16,621 nt of DNA from Bacteroidia bacterium (GTDB lineage: Bacteria; Bacteroidota; Bacteroidia; NS11-12g; UBA955): positions 1 through 16,621 of the forward strand of contig JALOAG010000019.1 in assembly GCA_023228875.1 (NCBI GenBank), written 5' to 3'. The position numbers and the translations under genes are program-made. The notes beneath the pieces are model-generated. The model had not been told where the DNA came from, made no database searches, and was given only the letters and a program-made list of their open reading frames with translations. Below, piece by piece: positions 11,722 through 16,621 of the stretch (position 1 is the stretch's first letter; every line of letters starts with the position of its first letter).

Positions 11722-11783
11722 GTGGGATGAGCACCACAGTGCGGTAACGGGGAGCGGCGCACTTAAATATCCCCTTTCCACCA
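11722..11783 (+). ncRNA. CCA-ended pseudoknotted element between tRNA-Arg and tRNA-Gly
   Basis: GTGGGA (11722-11727) pairs with TTCCAC (11776-11781), and CCA follows in phase with the flanking tRNA ends (11781-11783). Inside, GTGCG (11739-11743) pairs with CGCAC (11758-11762) and GGGG (11749-11752) with CCCC (11771-11774), which together form an H-type pseudoknot. No T-arm or anticodon arm is seen. It could be a tRNA-like structure or a decayed tRNA. Confidence 0.4.
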
Positions 11784-11784
11784 T

Positions 11785-11859
11785 CCAGGTGTCGTATAAC
11801 GGCTATTATAACTGGTTTCCACCCAGTGGATAGGGTTTCAACTACCCTCACCTGGTCCA
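11785..11859 (+). tRNA. tRNA-Gly(TCC)
   Basis: Acceptor CCAGGTG/CACCTGG, anticodon arm ACTGG TTTCCAC CCAGT with anticodon TCC, T-arm with GGGT/ACCC, T73, encoded CCA. It begins two bases after the CCA of the preceding element. Confidence 0.87.
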
Positions 11860-11860
11860 T

Positions 11861-11935
11861 GCCGATATTGCATAGTGACATTGCGCTTCCATGGTAAGGA
11901 AGAAATCGGGAGTTTGATTCTCCCTATCGGCTCCA
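11861..11935 (+). tRNA. tRNA-Thr(GGT)
   Basis: Acceptor GCCGATA/TATCGGC, D-stem GCA/TGC, anticodon arm CTTCC ATGGTAA GGAAG with anticodon GGT, T-arm GGGAG TTTGATT CTCCC, T73, encoded CCA. Confidence 0.9.
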
Positions 11936-11936
11936 T

Positions 11937-12011
11937 GCACTTGTAGTTTAATTGTTAAAATACCTGTTTCGTATTCAGGGGTTGGGAGTTAAATTCTCTT
12001 CGAGTGCTCCA
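11937..12011 (+). tRNA. tRNA-Thr(CGT)
   Basis: Acceptor GCACTTG/CGAGTGC, D-arm GTTT...AAAT, anticodon arm CCTGT TTCGTAT TCAGG (one T.T mismatch beside the loop) with anticodon CGT, T73, encoded CCA. It starts one base after the preceding tRNA. Confidence 0.78.
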
Positions 12012-12012
12012 T

Positions 12013-12086
12013 GGCCGATTAGTTTAGTTGGAAAAACAGGAGATTTGTATCCTTCAGTCGAAGTTTCGAAACTTCATCGGCCTCCA
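12013..12086 (+). tRNA. tRNA-Thr(TGT), six-base T-loop
   Basis: Acceptor GGCCGAT/ATCGGCC, D-arm GTTT AGTTGGAA AAAC, anticodon arm GGAGA TTTGTAT CCTTC with anticodon TGT, T73, encoded CCA. The anticodon stem is weak and the T-arm GAAGT TTCGAA ACTTC has a six-base loop, so the gene may be slightly degenerate. Confidence 0.7.
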
Positions 12087-12094
12087 CAATAAAT

Positions 12095-12126
12095 AAGTCA
12101 AGTAGGTAACTACTTGACTTTTTTTT
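12095..12126 (+). terminator. Rho-independent terminator whose 3' arm contains the next -35 box
   Basis: AAGTCAAGTAG (12095-12105) pairs perfectly with CTACTTGACTT (12110-12120) around GTAA, followed by a run of T to 12126. It ends the tRNA-Thr cluster. TTGACT at 12114-12119 in the 3' arm is the -35 box of promoter P8. Confidence 0.9.
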
Positions 12127-12142
12127 ATGTTTATGATATAAT
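12114..12142 (+). promoter_or_regulatory. Promoter P8, for the restriction-modification pair
   Basis: TTGACT (12114-12119), 17-bp spacer, TATAAT (12137-12142), TG at 12134-12135, then TATATTATAAAGG. Confidence 0.88.
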
Positions 12143-12170
12143 TATATTATAAAGGATAAAAGGAGAAATT

Positions 12171-12686
12171 ATGGAAACAATTGTTAAGTATATTAAAGAA
12201 AACGTTTGTGATCCCTGGGCTGGGACTATTTTTGAAGGATATAAGTTTCTTAATAATAAACAAAAAGGCATGGTGGGAGAGATTTATACTTCTGAACTAA
12301 TGAAAAGCTTAAATCATAAGGTTCTCCCAGCTTCAAGCTCTGGGCATGATAGAATAATAGACGAAATAAAAACCGAAATAAAATTCTCATTAGGTATAAC
12401 AGATTCTAAAACTCAAAAAATTAAAGATAATTCTTTCATGCTTAATCATGTTTCAAAAGGAAAAGATTGGGATAGATTGATTTTTGTTGGAATAAATAAA
12501 AACCTTAATCAAATAGCTAAATTCATGACTCGAGAAAACTTTATTCTTTGTTTAAACGAAACAAATTATTTCTCATTTCAACAAGGCGGCGCAACCGTTG
12601 AAAACGATGATTATATGTGCACTGGAACAAAATTAATAACTCTGTTAAATTCAAAATATATGGAGGACATTAGCAATTGGAACTAA
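12171..12686 (+). CDS. Probable PD-(D/E)XK restriction endonuclease
   Basis: 171 aa, ATG after AAAAGGAG. It contains KGMVGEIYTSELMK (E37, a typical first-helix acid), then SSGHDRIIDEIKTEIKFSLG, in which D60 and E69-I-K71 form a D...ExK metal-binding site. This is the core of PD-(D/E)XK nucleases. The gene overlaps the next one, a DNA methyltransferase, by 10 bases, which strongly suggests a type II restriction-modification pair. It should cut unmethylated DNA in the cytoplasm. The recognition site cannot be read. It is smaller than many type II enzymes but within range. A role as a homing nuclease of the local kind is less likely because of the paired methyltransferase. Confidence 0.78.
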   Translation: METIVKYIKENVCDPWAGTIFEGYKFLNNKQKGMVGEIYTSELMKSLNHKVLPASSSGHDRIIDEIKTEIKFSLGITDSKTQKIKDNSFMLNHVSKGKDWDRLIFVGINKNLNQIAKFMTRENFILCLNETNYFSFQQGGATVENDDYMCTGTKLITLLNSKYMEDISNWN

Positions 12687-13672
12687 GTGAAATTTTAAAT
12701 AAAAAAGATGCTACTAGAAATCTATCTGATGAAGAATTTGAAAAAAATCTTCCATCTTTTGCTTCTCAGTTGGAGCAGGTATCATATATTCCTAACTATT
12801 CTGAAAAGGAATTGCGTGAAGATTGGAAAAAACTTTGTCAGTATAAAAACGTAAATCAATTTACATCAGCAGTTGTAAGACCTGGTGCAAAACTTTGTGA
12901 ACATTTTTTCCCAAATTTTTGGACAATTAAGAATGATAAGGGAGAACAGTTTTCTGATTATTGGAAAGCTGACAAATTAGAAAAAATTATTCGTTGGAAT
13001 CGCTCTTCTCATTCAACCCCCTACTTATCTGAATTGAAAAGGGGAGTTTATTTTTGTTACGGTTTATCAAAAAACACCATGTATCGTCCTCACTTAGCAA
13101 AAATGATTTGTGATTACTATAAACCAAAAGTGGTTTTAGACCCTTGTTGTGGTTGGGGTGGGCGAATGCTTGGGGTTGTTGCTTCTGGCGCGAATTATAT
13201 TGGTTTTGAAACAAATTTAGAGACATATAATAATCTTATTTCACTTACCAAATTTCTTAATATCCAAAATAAAGTAACTTTATACAATCAGGGTGCAGAG
13301 ACAATGGACGAAGTACTTCCATTTAAGGTTGATCTTATTCTCACTTCTCCACCATACTTTAACTTAGAGATCTATTCTGATTCTATGAATCAAAGTGAAA
13401 ATATGTATAAAAACTATGAGAGTTGGAAAGACTTATGGCTTACTGAGGTTATAAAAAAATCAATTAATAAGCTAACAGAAAACGGAATATCATGTTGGAA
13501 TACCCAAAACATTAAAAAAATGTTAATTTTTGATGATGTTGAAAAAATTCACAGGCAACTTGGTTTTACAAATGTCAACTATTTTGGTTTAAGCTCGTCT
13601 GCTAGACAGGCAAATCAGAATTTAGAAAAAAACAAGAAAACAGAAAATATAACTGCTTGCTTTTTCAAATAG
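12677..13672 (+). CDS. DNA methyltransferase (N4-cytosine/N6-adenine type)
   Basis: 331 aa from TTG 12677, preceded by GGAGG at 12662-12666; no ATG fits as well, so a TTG start overlapping the endonuclease stop is likely, with translational coupling. The SAM-binding motif I is VVLDPCCGWGGRMLG (D155 onward), and the catalytic motif IV is TSPPYFNLE (223-231). SPPY is common in N4-cytosine enzymes; the target base is not certain. A roughly 140-residue N-terminal region (with HFFPNFWTIK and YGLSKNTMYRPHLA) may recognise DNA. It is the protective partner of the upstream endonuclease: it methylates phage and host sites so that only foreign DNA is cut. In a phage this would act in competition with other phages or as a stabilising module. 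Confidence 0.88.
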   Translation: MELSEILNKKDATRNLSDEEFEKNLPSFASQLEQVSYIPNYSEKELREDWKKLCQYKNVNQFTSAVVRPGAKLCEHFFPNFWTIKNDKGEQFSDYWKADKLEKIIRWNRSSHSTPYLSELKRGVYFCYGLSKNTMYRPHLAKMICDYYKPKVVLDPCCGWGGRMLGVVASGANYIGFETNLETYNNLISLTKFLNIQNKVTLYNQGAETMDEVLPFKVDLILTSPPYFNLEIYSDSMNQSENMYKNYESWKDLWLTEVIKKSINKLTENGISCWNTQNIKKMLIFDDVEKIHRQLGFTNVNYFGLSSSARQANQNLEKNKKTENITACFFK

Positions 13673-13681
13673 ATTATATAT

Positions 13682-13710
13682 TTGACTTTAGTAAATAGTT
13701 GTGCTATAAT
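13682..13710 (+). promoter_or_regulatory. Promoter P9, for the free-standing PD-(D/E)XK gene and tRNA-Ile(TAT)
   Basis: TTGACT (13682-13687), 17-bp spacer, TATAAT (13705-13710), TG at 13702-13703, then TATATTATAG. Confidence 0.87.
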
Positions 13711-13736
13711 TATATTATAGTAATGAGGAAATAATT

Positions 13737-14174
13737 ATGGATTCAAAAAGACTTGGAATGATTGGAGAAGCAGAAGTAATAGCAGAATTTGTTAAAAATC
13801 AAATTCCTATTTATCTACCTTTCGGAGACAATGAAAGATGTGATTTAATAGCCGAATTTAATGGAAAATTAAATAAAATTCAAATAAAAACATCTGAAAA
13901 AACTTCAAATGGAACAATTACTTTTGAACTATCTTCTCGTAGAAATAATTTAACCTCATCTAAAAAAGTCAGATATAGTGAGGAAGAAATAGATTATTTT
14001 GCTCTATATAATTTAGAAAGAGATTCTATCTACCTTATTAAAATACAGGATGCTCCAAAAGAAACAATCACTTTTAGATTTGAAGAAACAAAAAATAATC
14101 AAGTTAAAGGTATTAGAATGGAGTCTGACTATTTGTTTGAAAAAGTTATTATGCCTGCGGACCCAGACGGTTGA
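13737..14174 (+). CDS. PD-(D/E)XK endonuclease, homologue of the tRNA-Asn intron endonuclease
   Basis: 145 aa, ATG after TGAGGAA. It aligns from end to end with the intron-encoded protein at 1812: RLGMIGEAEV, YLPFGDNERCDLIAEFNGKL, KIQIKTS and then EEEIDYFALYNLERDS. The glutamate of the GEA motif, the Asp of CDL and the Gln-Ile-Lys site are all kept, so it should be active. Unlike its homologue, it has no group I core around it and lacks the ribozyme-encoded tail. Its last 22 bases are the 5' part of tRNA-Ile(TAT), with the stop codon inside the D-arm. It is probably a homing endonuclease that spreads independently or targets a nearby tRNA. Confidence 0.85.
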   Translation: MDSKRLGMIGEAEVIAEFVKNQIPIYLPFGDNERCDLIAEFNGKLNKIQIKTSEKTSNGTITFELSSRRNNLTSSKKVRYSEEEIDYFALYNLERDSIYLIKIQDAPKETITFRFEETKNNQVKGIRMESDYLFEKVIMPADPDG

Positions 14175-14239
14175 CGGGACCGGTCTTATAAACCGGTGGT
14201 TAATAGCCCTAGCAGGTTCGACTCCTGCCGCATGCACCA
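14153..14239 (+). tRNA. tRNA with TAT anticodon (Ile, AUA-decoding) and a class II-like variable region
   Basis: Acceptor GCCTGCG/CGCATGC (one mismatch), D-arm CCC...GGG, anticodon arm CCGGT CTTATAA ACCGG with anticodon TAT (14187-14189), T-arm GCAGG TTCGACT CCTGC, A73, encoded CCA. The variable region has 15 nt (14197-14211), as in Leu, Ser or Tyr tRNAs, not Ile. Its first 22 bases are shared with the upstream gene. Confidence 0.82.
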
Positions 14240-14253
14240 TAAGGGGAGGAAAA

Positions 14254-14415
14254 ATGAATAGTAAAGCACATTTCATTGTCAGTCTAGTAAAATCTGGAAT
14301 TAGAATCATTGGCTGTTGCTTGGCTATCTGCCACAATTCTTTACTCATCTTTGCGTCGGCATTTTTATTGGCAGAAGCTCTCGGTATTTTAGAAGAAGTA
14401 TTTGACAAACGTTAA
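14254..14415 (+). CDS. Small membrane protein (53 aa)
   Basis: The ATG at 14254 follows the strong GGGGAGGA. The frame is open further upstream, but that part overlaps the PD-(D/E)XK gene and tRNA in another frame, so the short form is chosen. The N-terminus KAHFIVSLVKSGIRIIGC is followed by a hydrophobic helix (roughly residues 18-42, CCLAICHNSLLIFASAFLLA) and an acidic end EALGILEEVFDKR. I recall very similar small membrane proteins in gut phages and Bacillota prophages, with the same KxHF...GIRI.GC and AE.LGILEE blocks, but their function is unknown. It may be a holin-like or superinfection protein; nothing in the sequence decides this. Confidence 0.82.
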   Translation: MNSKAHFIVSLVKSGIRIIGCCLAICHNSLLIFASAFLLAEALGILEEVFDKR

Positions 14416-14418
14416 CAT

Positions 14419-14494
14419 GGGGAGTTAGCTAACAGGGTGTAAGCAACGGACTGAAAATCCGTGGATGACCGTTCGATCCGGTCACTTCCCACCA
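14419..14494 (+). tRNA. tRNA-Phe(GAA)
   Basis: Acceptor GGGGAGT/ACTTCCC, D-arm GCT AACAGGGTGTA AGC, anticodon arm ACGGA CTGAAAA TCCGT with anticodon GAA, T-arm GACCG TTCGATC CGGTC, A73, encoded CCA. Confidence 0.93.
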
Positions 14495-14580
14495 TCTTCC
14501 TTACCGGAAGATTACTCATCTACCTTGTCGTAGAAGTGAGCGGAGTGGGCGTCAGAAGTGGCGCTCACCTTAAATATTTA
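14495..14580 (+). other. Hairpin-rich spacer after tRNA-Phe
   Basis: It contains ATCTTCC/GGAAGAT (overlapping the tRNA CCA end), CATCTAC/GTAGAAGTG and GTGAGCG/CGCTCAC. No T-tract follows, so this is probably a leader structure or tRNA processing region rather than a terminator. Confidence 0.4.
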
Positions 14581-14600
14581 TAGAAAGGATAGTGACAACA

Positions 14601-15011
14601 ATGGATAATAAAGAGTTAATTGAGAAATATCCATTCCTCCAAGTGCGCAATGCATGGAGTGGAGAGATAATTGAAAATACTACTTGGTATGACCAAATAC
14701 CAGAGGGTTGGCGTAAAAACTTTGGTCTTCAAATGATTGAAGAAATTTCCCAAATTCTTAAAAAAGCAAATTTTGAGAATGACTATCAAATTGTTCAAAT
14801 TAAAGAAAAATACGCTGAATTAAGATGGTATGATAATGGCGCACCAGAAGAAATTTATCAGGAAATTCAAAATTGCATAAATAAATATATGAAAATAAGT
14901 GAGGAAACTTGCATTTTTTGTGGAGAAAAAGCTGATGGATTTACTTATGGTTGGATTCTTCCTATATGTAATCAATGTTCAATAGAAAAAAATTTTGAGA
15001 TAAGAAATTAA
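14601..15011 (+). CDS. Phage-type protein with C-terminal zinc ribbon (136 aa)
   Basis: ATG 14601 is preferred: AAAGGA (14584-14589) is 11 bases upstream, while a GTG at 14592 would be only two bases from it. The sequence fits a widespread phage family with the pattern 'kypWL..RN.WtgE ... .mP.GWrk.FG.qM.EEI ... qIKEKyg.LRWYdnGaP ... i.kYe.iSe.TC..CG..a .. GWi.p.C..C'. Here that reads EKYPFLQVRNAWSGE, PEGWRKNFGLQMIEEI, QIKEKYAELRWYDNGAP and ETCIFCGEKADGF...LPICNQC. The two CxxC pairs form one zinc ribbon. The biological role is not known. It overlaps nothing and is followed one base later by another Cys-rich gene. Confidence 0.85.
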   Translation: MDNKELIEKYPFLQVRNAWSGEIIENTTWYDQIPEGWRKNFGLQMIEEISQILKKANFENDYQIVQIKEKYAELRWYDNGAPEEIYQEIQNCINKYMKISEETCIFCGEKADGFTYGWILPICNQCSIEKNFEIRN

Positions 15012-15012
15012 T

Positions 15013-15321
15013 ATGAGATGTTTTAAAAATTATCAAGACGATAGAATTTGTGATTTATGTAAGATTTCAAATTTTTCTATGTGGGAAGAATGTAAAAATG
15101 ACCACAAAATTCGTGCAGAAAAATTTAATCGCTTAATGGAAATAAAAGAAAAATGTCCATATAGAAAATATATTATGATAGATTATGATGATTATTATGT
15201 ATGTTGTCCTAATGGGAGAAAGCCCTCAAAATCAAGTAAAAGCTGTCGAGTAAGTTTTGATTGTGAAAAATATATAGAAAAATCAGAGAGTGGTGAAACT
15301 GGCGAGACACGCTTGGCTTAG
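15013..15321 (+). CDS. Cys-rich small protein (102 aa) ending inside tRNA-Leu
   Basis: ATG lies two bases after the preceding stop codon, so translation is probably coupled. Nine cysteines, including C13/C16, the CC pair near residue 64 and two near the C-terminus, suggest one or two zinc-binding sites. The middle is basic and aromatic (KCPYRKYIMIDYDDYYVCC). No family is recognised. The reading frame runs 38 bases into tRNA-Leu; the last nine codons, about SGETGETRLA, come from the tRNA, and the stop codon TAG is exactly the tRNA anticodon. The true protein may depend on whether tRNA processing happens first. Confidence 0.72.
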   Translation: MRCFKNYQDDRICDLCKISNFSMWEECKNDHKIRAEKFNRLMEIKEKCPYRKYIMIDYDDYYVCCPNGRKPSKSSKSCRVSFDCEKYIEKSESGETGETRLA

Positions 15322-15370
15322 AACCAAGTACGAAGATACATTAAGAGTTCAAATCTCTTCTCTCTGACCA
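15284..15370 (+). tRNA. tRNA-Leu(TAG)
   Basis: Acceptor CAGAGAG/CTCTCTG, D-arm GTG...CAC, anticodon arm CTTGG CTTAGAA CCAAG with anticodon TAG (15319-15321), a long variable region as normal for Leu, T-arm AAGAG TTCAAAT CTCTT, A73, encoded CCA. Confidence 0.9.
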
Positions 15371-15371
15371 T

Positions 15372-15445
15372 GTGGGTATGATCTAAAGGTAAGATAGTAG
15401 TTTGCCGAATTACTTATGCCAGTTCGAGCCTGGCTATCCACTCCA
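15372..15445 (+). tRNA. tRNA-Gly(GCC)
   Basis: Acceptor GTGGGTA/TATCCAC, D-arm ATCT AAAGGTA AGAT, anticodon arm GTAGT TTGCCGA ATTAC with anticodon GCC, T-arm GCCAG TTCGAGC CTGGC, T73, encoded CCA. Confidence 0.9.
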
Positions 15446-15499
15446 TAGGCTTTTTATTGAGTCTTCAAATGAAAAAAATACACATTTATTGTAAGGATT

Positions 15500-15546
15500 A
15501 CGGACTGTACTATGCCTGAGGGCGGCTGTGTACAGTCTGTATTTTA
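15500..15546 (+). terminator. Terminator-like hairpin before the Ig-like repeat gene
   Basis: ACGGACTGTAC (15500-15510) pairs with GTACAGTCTGT (15530-15540), 11 bp with an inner GCC/GGC, followed by ATTTTAT. It ends the tRNA-Leu/Gly unit. No promoter of the local family follows, so the downstream gene must use a different (perhaps late) promoter or readthrough. Confidence 0.65.
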
Positions 15547-15571
15547 TATTAAACAAAAATAGGAGGTCAAA

Positions 15572-16450
15572 ATGACAAGAATAGATGATTTAAAGAAATT
15601 AATTTTGGATAATTATGATGATCCAATTAATCCAAATGTTGTTTTCCCAAAAATAGATAACTTGGTTGCTGAAACTATTAATTCTGTTACTGCAGATGTT
15701 GATAGTTATAAAACAGTAGCTAATACAGTATCTGATCCAGCTAGTGGTTCAAGTGTTCTTATTGGATCAACAGTAGAGCTTTCAACTACAACTGAGGGCG
15801 CTATTATTTATTATACTCTTGATGAATCAGATCCTGATGAAACAGATTTAGTTTACTCTGAACCTATAGTTATTACAGGACCAACAACAATTAAATCAGT
15901 TGGCTATAAAGGATATCAAAATCCTTCAGCAATTCAAACACACACTTTCACAATTGCAGAAGCAGCAACACCAGTCGCAAGTCCTGCGGCAGGAGCAGTT
16001 ATTGACACAACTGAAGTTACATTAACTTCAACAACAGCTGGTGCTACAATTTATTATACAGTTGATGGAAGTGAACCTGACGAAACAGGCATTGAATATA
16101 CTGCACCAATTGCGCTTACTCTACCCGAAACAATTAAAGCGATTGCTATAGCAACAGATATGGTAGATTCTAGTGTAGCAACATTTGCTTATACAAAATT
16201 ACAAGTATCAACTCCAATTCCTAGTATTGAAGCTGGAGAAGTTCTTATTGGAGACGAAATTGAAATTAGTTGCGCAACTCCAGGAGCGACAATTTATTAT
16301 ACAGTAAATGGAGACGATCCTGAAACTCTTGGCTCTGAATATACAGCTGCTATAACTGTTTCTACAGGTTTTACTCTTAAAGCTGTGGCTGTATTGGCTA
16401 ATGCAACTACTTCAGAAATACTTACTGCGGAATATACAATATCTGAGTAA
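15572..16450 (+). CDS. Ig-like repeat protein (three chitobiase C-terminal-type domains), probable virion decoration protein
   Basis: 292 aa, ATG after the strong AGGAGGT. A roughly 45-residue helical N-terminus (RIDDLKKLILDNYDDPINPN) is followed by three tandem beta-sandwich repeats of about 80 residues (about 52-130, 133-210, 213-290). Each has the pattern 'P..G..l....veLs.tt.GAtIYYT.DgsePd.....Y..pI.....ttiKAva' seen in CHB_HEX_C_1 (PF13290-like) domains. These domains are common on phage capsids and tail fibres and in secreted bacterial enzymes. No signal peptide or catalytic domain is present, so a capsid- or tail-associated decoration role with the N-terminus as anchor is likely. It lacks a promoter of the local family, in keeping with late expression. 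Confidence 0.82.
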   Translation: MTRIDDLKKLILDNYDDPINPNVVFPKIDNLVAETINSVTADVDSYKTVANTVSDPASGSSVLIGSTVELSTTTEGAIIYYTLDESDPDETDLVYSEPIVITGPTTIKSVGYKGYQNPSAIQTHTFTIAEAATPVASPAAGAVIDTTEVTLTSTTAGATIYYTVDGSEPDETGIEYTAPIALTLPETIKAIAIATDMVDSSVATFAYTKLQVSTPIPSIEAGEVLIGDEIEISCATPGATIYYTVNGDDPETLGSEYTAAITVSTGFTLKAVAVLANATTSEILTAEYTISE

Positions 16451-16453
16451 TAA

Positions 16454-16482
16454 TTGACTTTTATTAAAAACTATGTTATAAT
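16454..16482 (+). promoter_or_regulatory. Promoter P10, upstream of tRNA-Ser
   Basis: TTGACT (16454-16459), 17-bp spacer, TATAAT (16477-16482), TG at 16474-16475, then TATATTATAG. Confidence 0.88.
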
Positions 16483-16497
16483 TATATTATAGTAAAA

Positions 16498-16519
16498 GTG
16501 GGGAAAGAAATTTCCCCAC
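16498..16519 (+). other. 5' leader hairpin of the tRNA-Ser transcript
   Basis: GTGGGGAAA (16498-16506) pairs perfectly with TTTCCCCAC (16511-16519) around GAAA, about ten bases after the expected start site. Similar GAAA or GAAAA-capped hairpins begin the transcripts of promoters P1 and P2. Confidence 0.65.
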
Positions 16520-16526
16520 AACATAT

Positions 16527-16615
16527 GGTAGAGAAATTGTGCCGGCGCACAACCTTGTCTTGAAAACAAGTGGCTCGTGGGAACGAGTGGGGATCGACAC
16601 CTCTCTCTATCGCCA
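16527..16615 (+). tRNA. tRNA-Ser(TGA)
   Basis: Acceptor GGTAGAG/CTCTATC, G73, encoded CCA, D-arm TTGT GCCGGCGC ACAA (it could extend to six pairs), anticodon arm CTTGT CTTGAAA ACAAG with anticodon TGA, long variable arm CTCGT GGGA ACGAG as normal for Ser. The T-loop reads ATCGACA, with A at position 54. Confidence 0.88.
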
Positions 16616-16621
16616 AGCCCT

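Noticed and set aside
11466..11747. 93-aa ORF in another frame over the zinc-ribbon gene and tRNA-Arg
   Set aside because: The 56-aa zinc-ribbon reading frame at 11435 has a strong ribosome binding site and a clear domain; the longer ORF is its shadow.
14050..14253. Upstream extension of the small membrane protein ORF
   Set aside because: This part overlaps the PD-(D/E)XK gene and tRNA-Ile out of frame. The ATG at 14254 with GGGGAGGA gives the protein with the known small-membrane pattern.
14013..14408. 131-aa minus-strand ORF overlapping tRNA-Ile and the small membrane protein
   Set aside because: It is antisense to three supported features. Reverse-strand tRNA regions often give spurious ORFs of this kind.
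1..16621. CRISPR array
   Set aside because: The dispersed repeats are promoters and tRNA parts, with no regular spacing of direct repeats and no cas genes.

Overview
The window looks like the tRNA and non-coding-RNA region of a large tailed bacteriophage (or prophage) of an AT-rich host, most likely a Bacillota bacterium. The reasons are strong AGGAGG-type ribosome binding sites, consensus sigma70-type promoters, a dense tRNA array with encoded CCA ends, several homing endonucleases of different families, an intein, a restriction-modification pair, small phage-type orphan proteins and a virion-type Ig-like repeat protein. All genes lie on the + strand. I count 22 recognisable tRNAs, one tRNA-like RNA without a readable anticodon arm, and one CCA-ended pseudoknot candidate.

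Layout. 1-1395: 3' part of a predicted nucleotidyltransferase (RlaP-like) split by a LAGLIDADG intein. 1387-2354: promoter, structured leader RNA, then a tRNA-Asn(GUU) gene interrupted by a group I intron whose PD-(D/E)XK endonuclease ORF runs through the ribozyme core. 2355-3246: tRNA-Glu(CUC) and a GIY-YIG endonuclease. 3252-5489: almost no protein coding. Two promoters drive two very long, highly structured RNAs (about 0.74 and 1.25 kb), each ending in a tRNA (Glu-UUC, Ile-GAU). 5490-7125: HNH endonuclease, tRNA-Asp, second GIY-YIG endonuclease. 7126-9595: an initiator-like tRNA, a roughly 290-nt end-paired RNA, a small protein, a second CAU tRNA and a Ro60-like (DUF2828/TROVE-like plus vWA) RNA-binding protein. 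9596-12086: tRNA array with small proteins. 12095-13672: terminator, promoter and a two-gene restriction-modification cassette. 13682-16621: free-standing PD-(D/E)XK homologue, more tRNAs, small zinc-binding and membrane proteins, an Ig-like repeat protein and tRNA-Ser.

Regulation is unusually uniform. Ten almost identical promoters (TTGACW, exactly 17 bp, TGnTATAAT, then an AT-rich tail around TATTATA) restart transcription about every 0.5-3 kb. Two of them share bases with the terminator or terminator-like stem of the preceding unit. Four genes end inside the next tRNA, so tRNA processing would cut their mRNA.

The most interesting system is the combination of long structured RNAs in the size range and context of the GOLLD/ROOL families, an end-paired RNA next to a Ro-like ring protein (a possible Y RNA analogue), and a tRNA set with several non-standard members. 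Family assignments of the RNAs are inference and need covariance-model searches.
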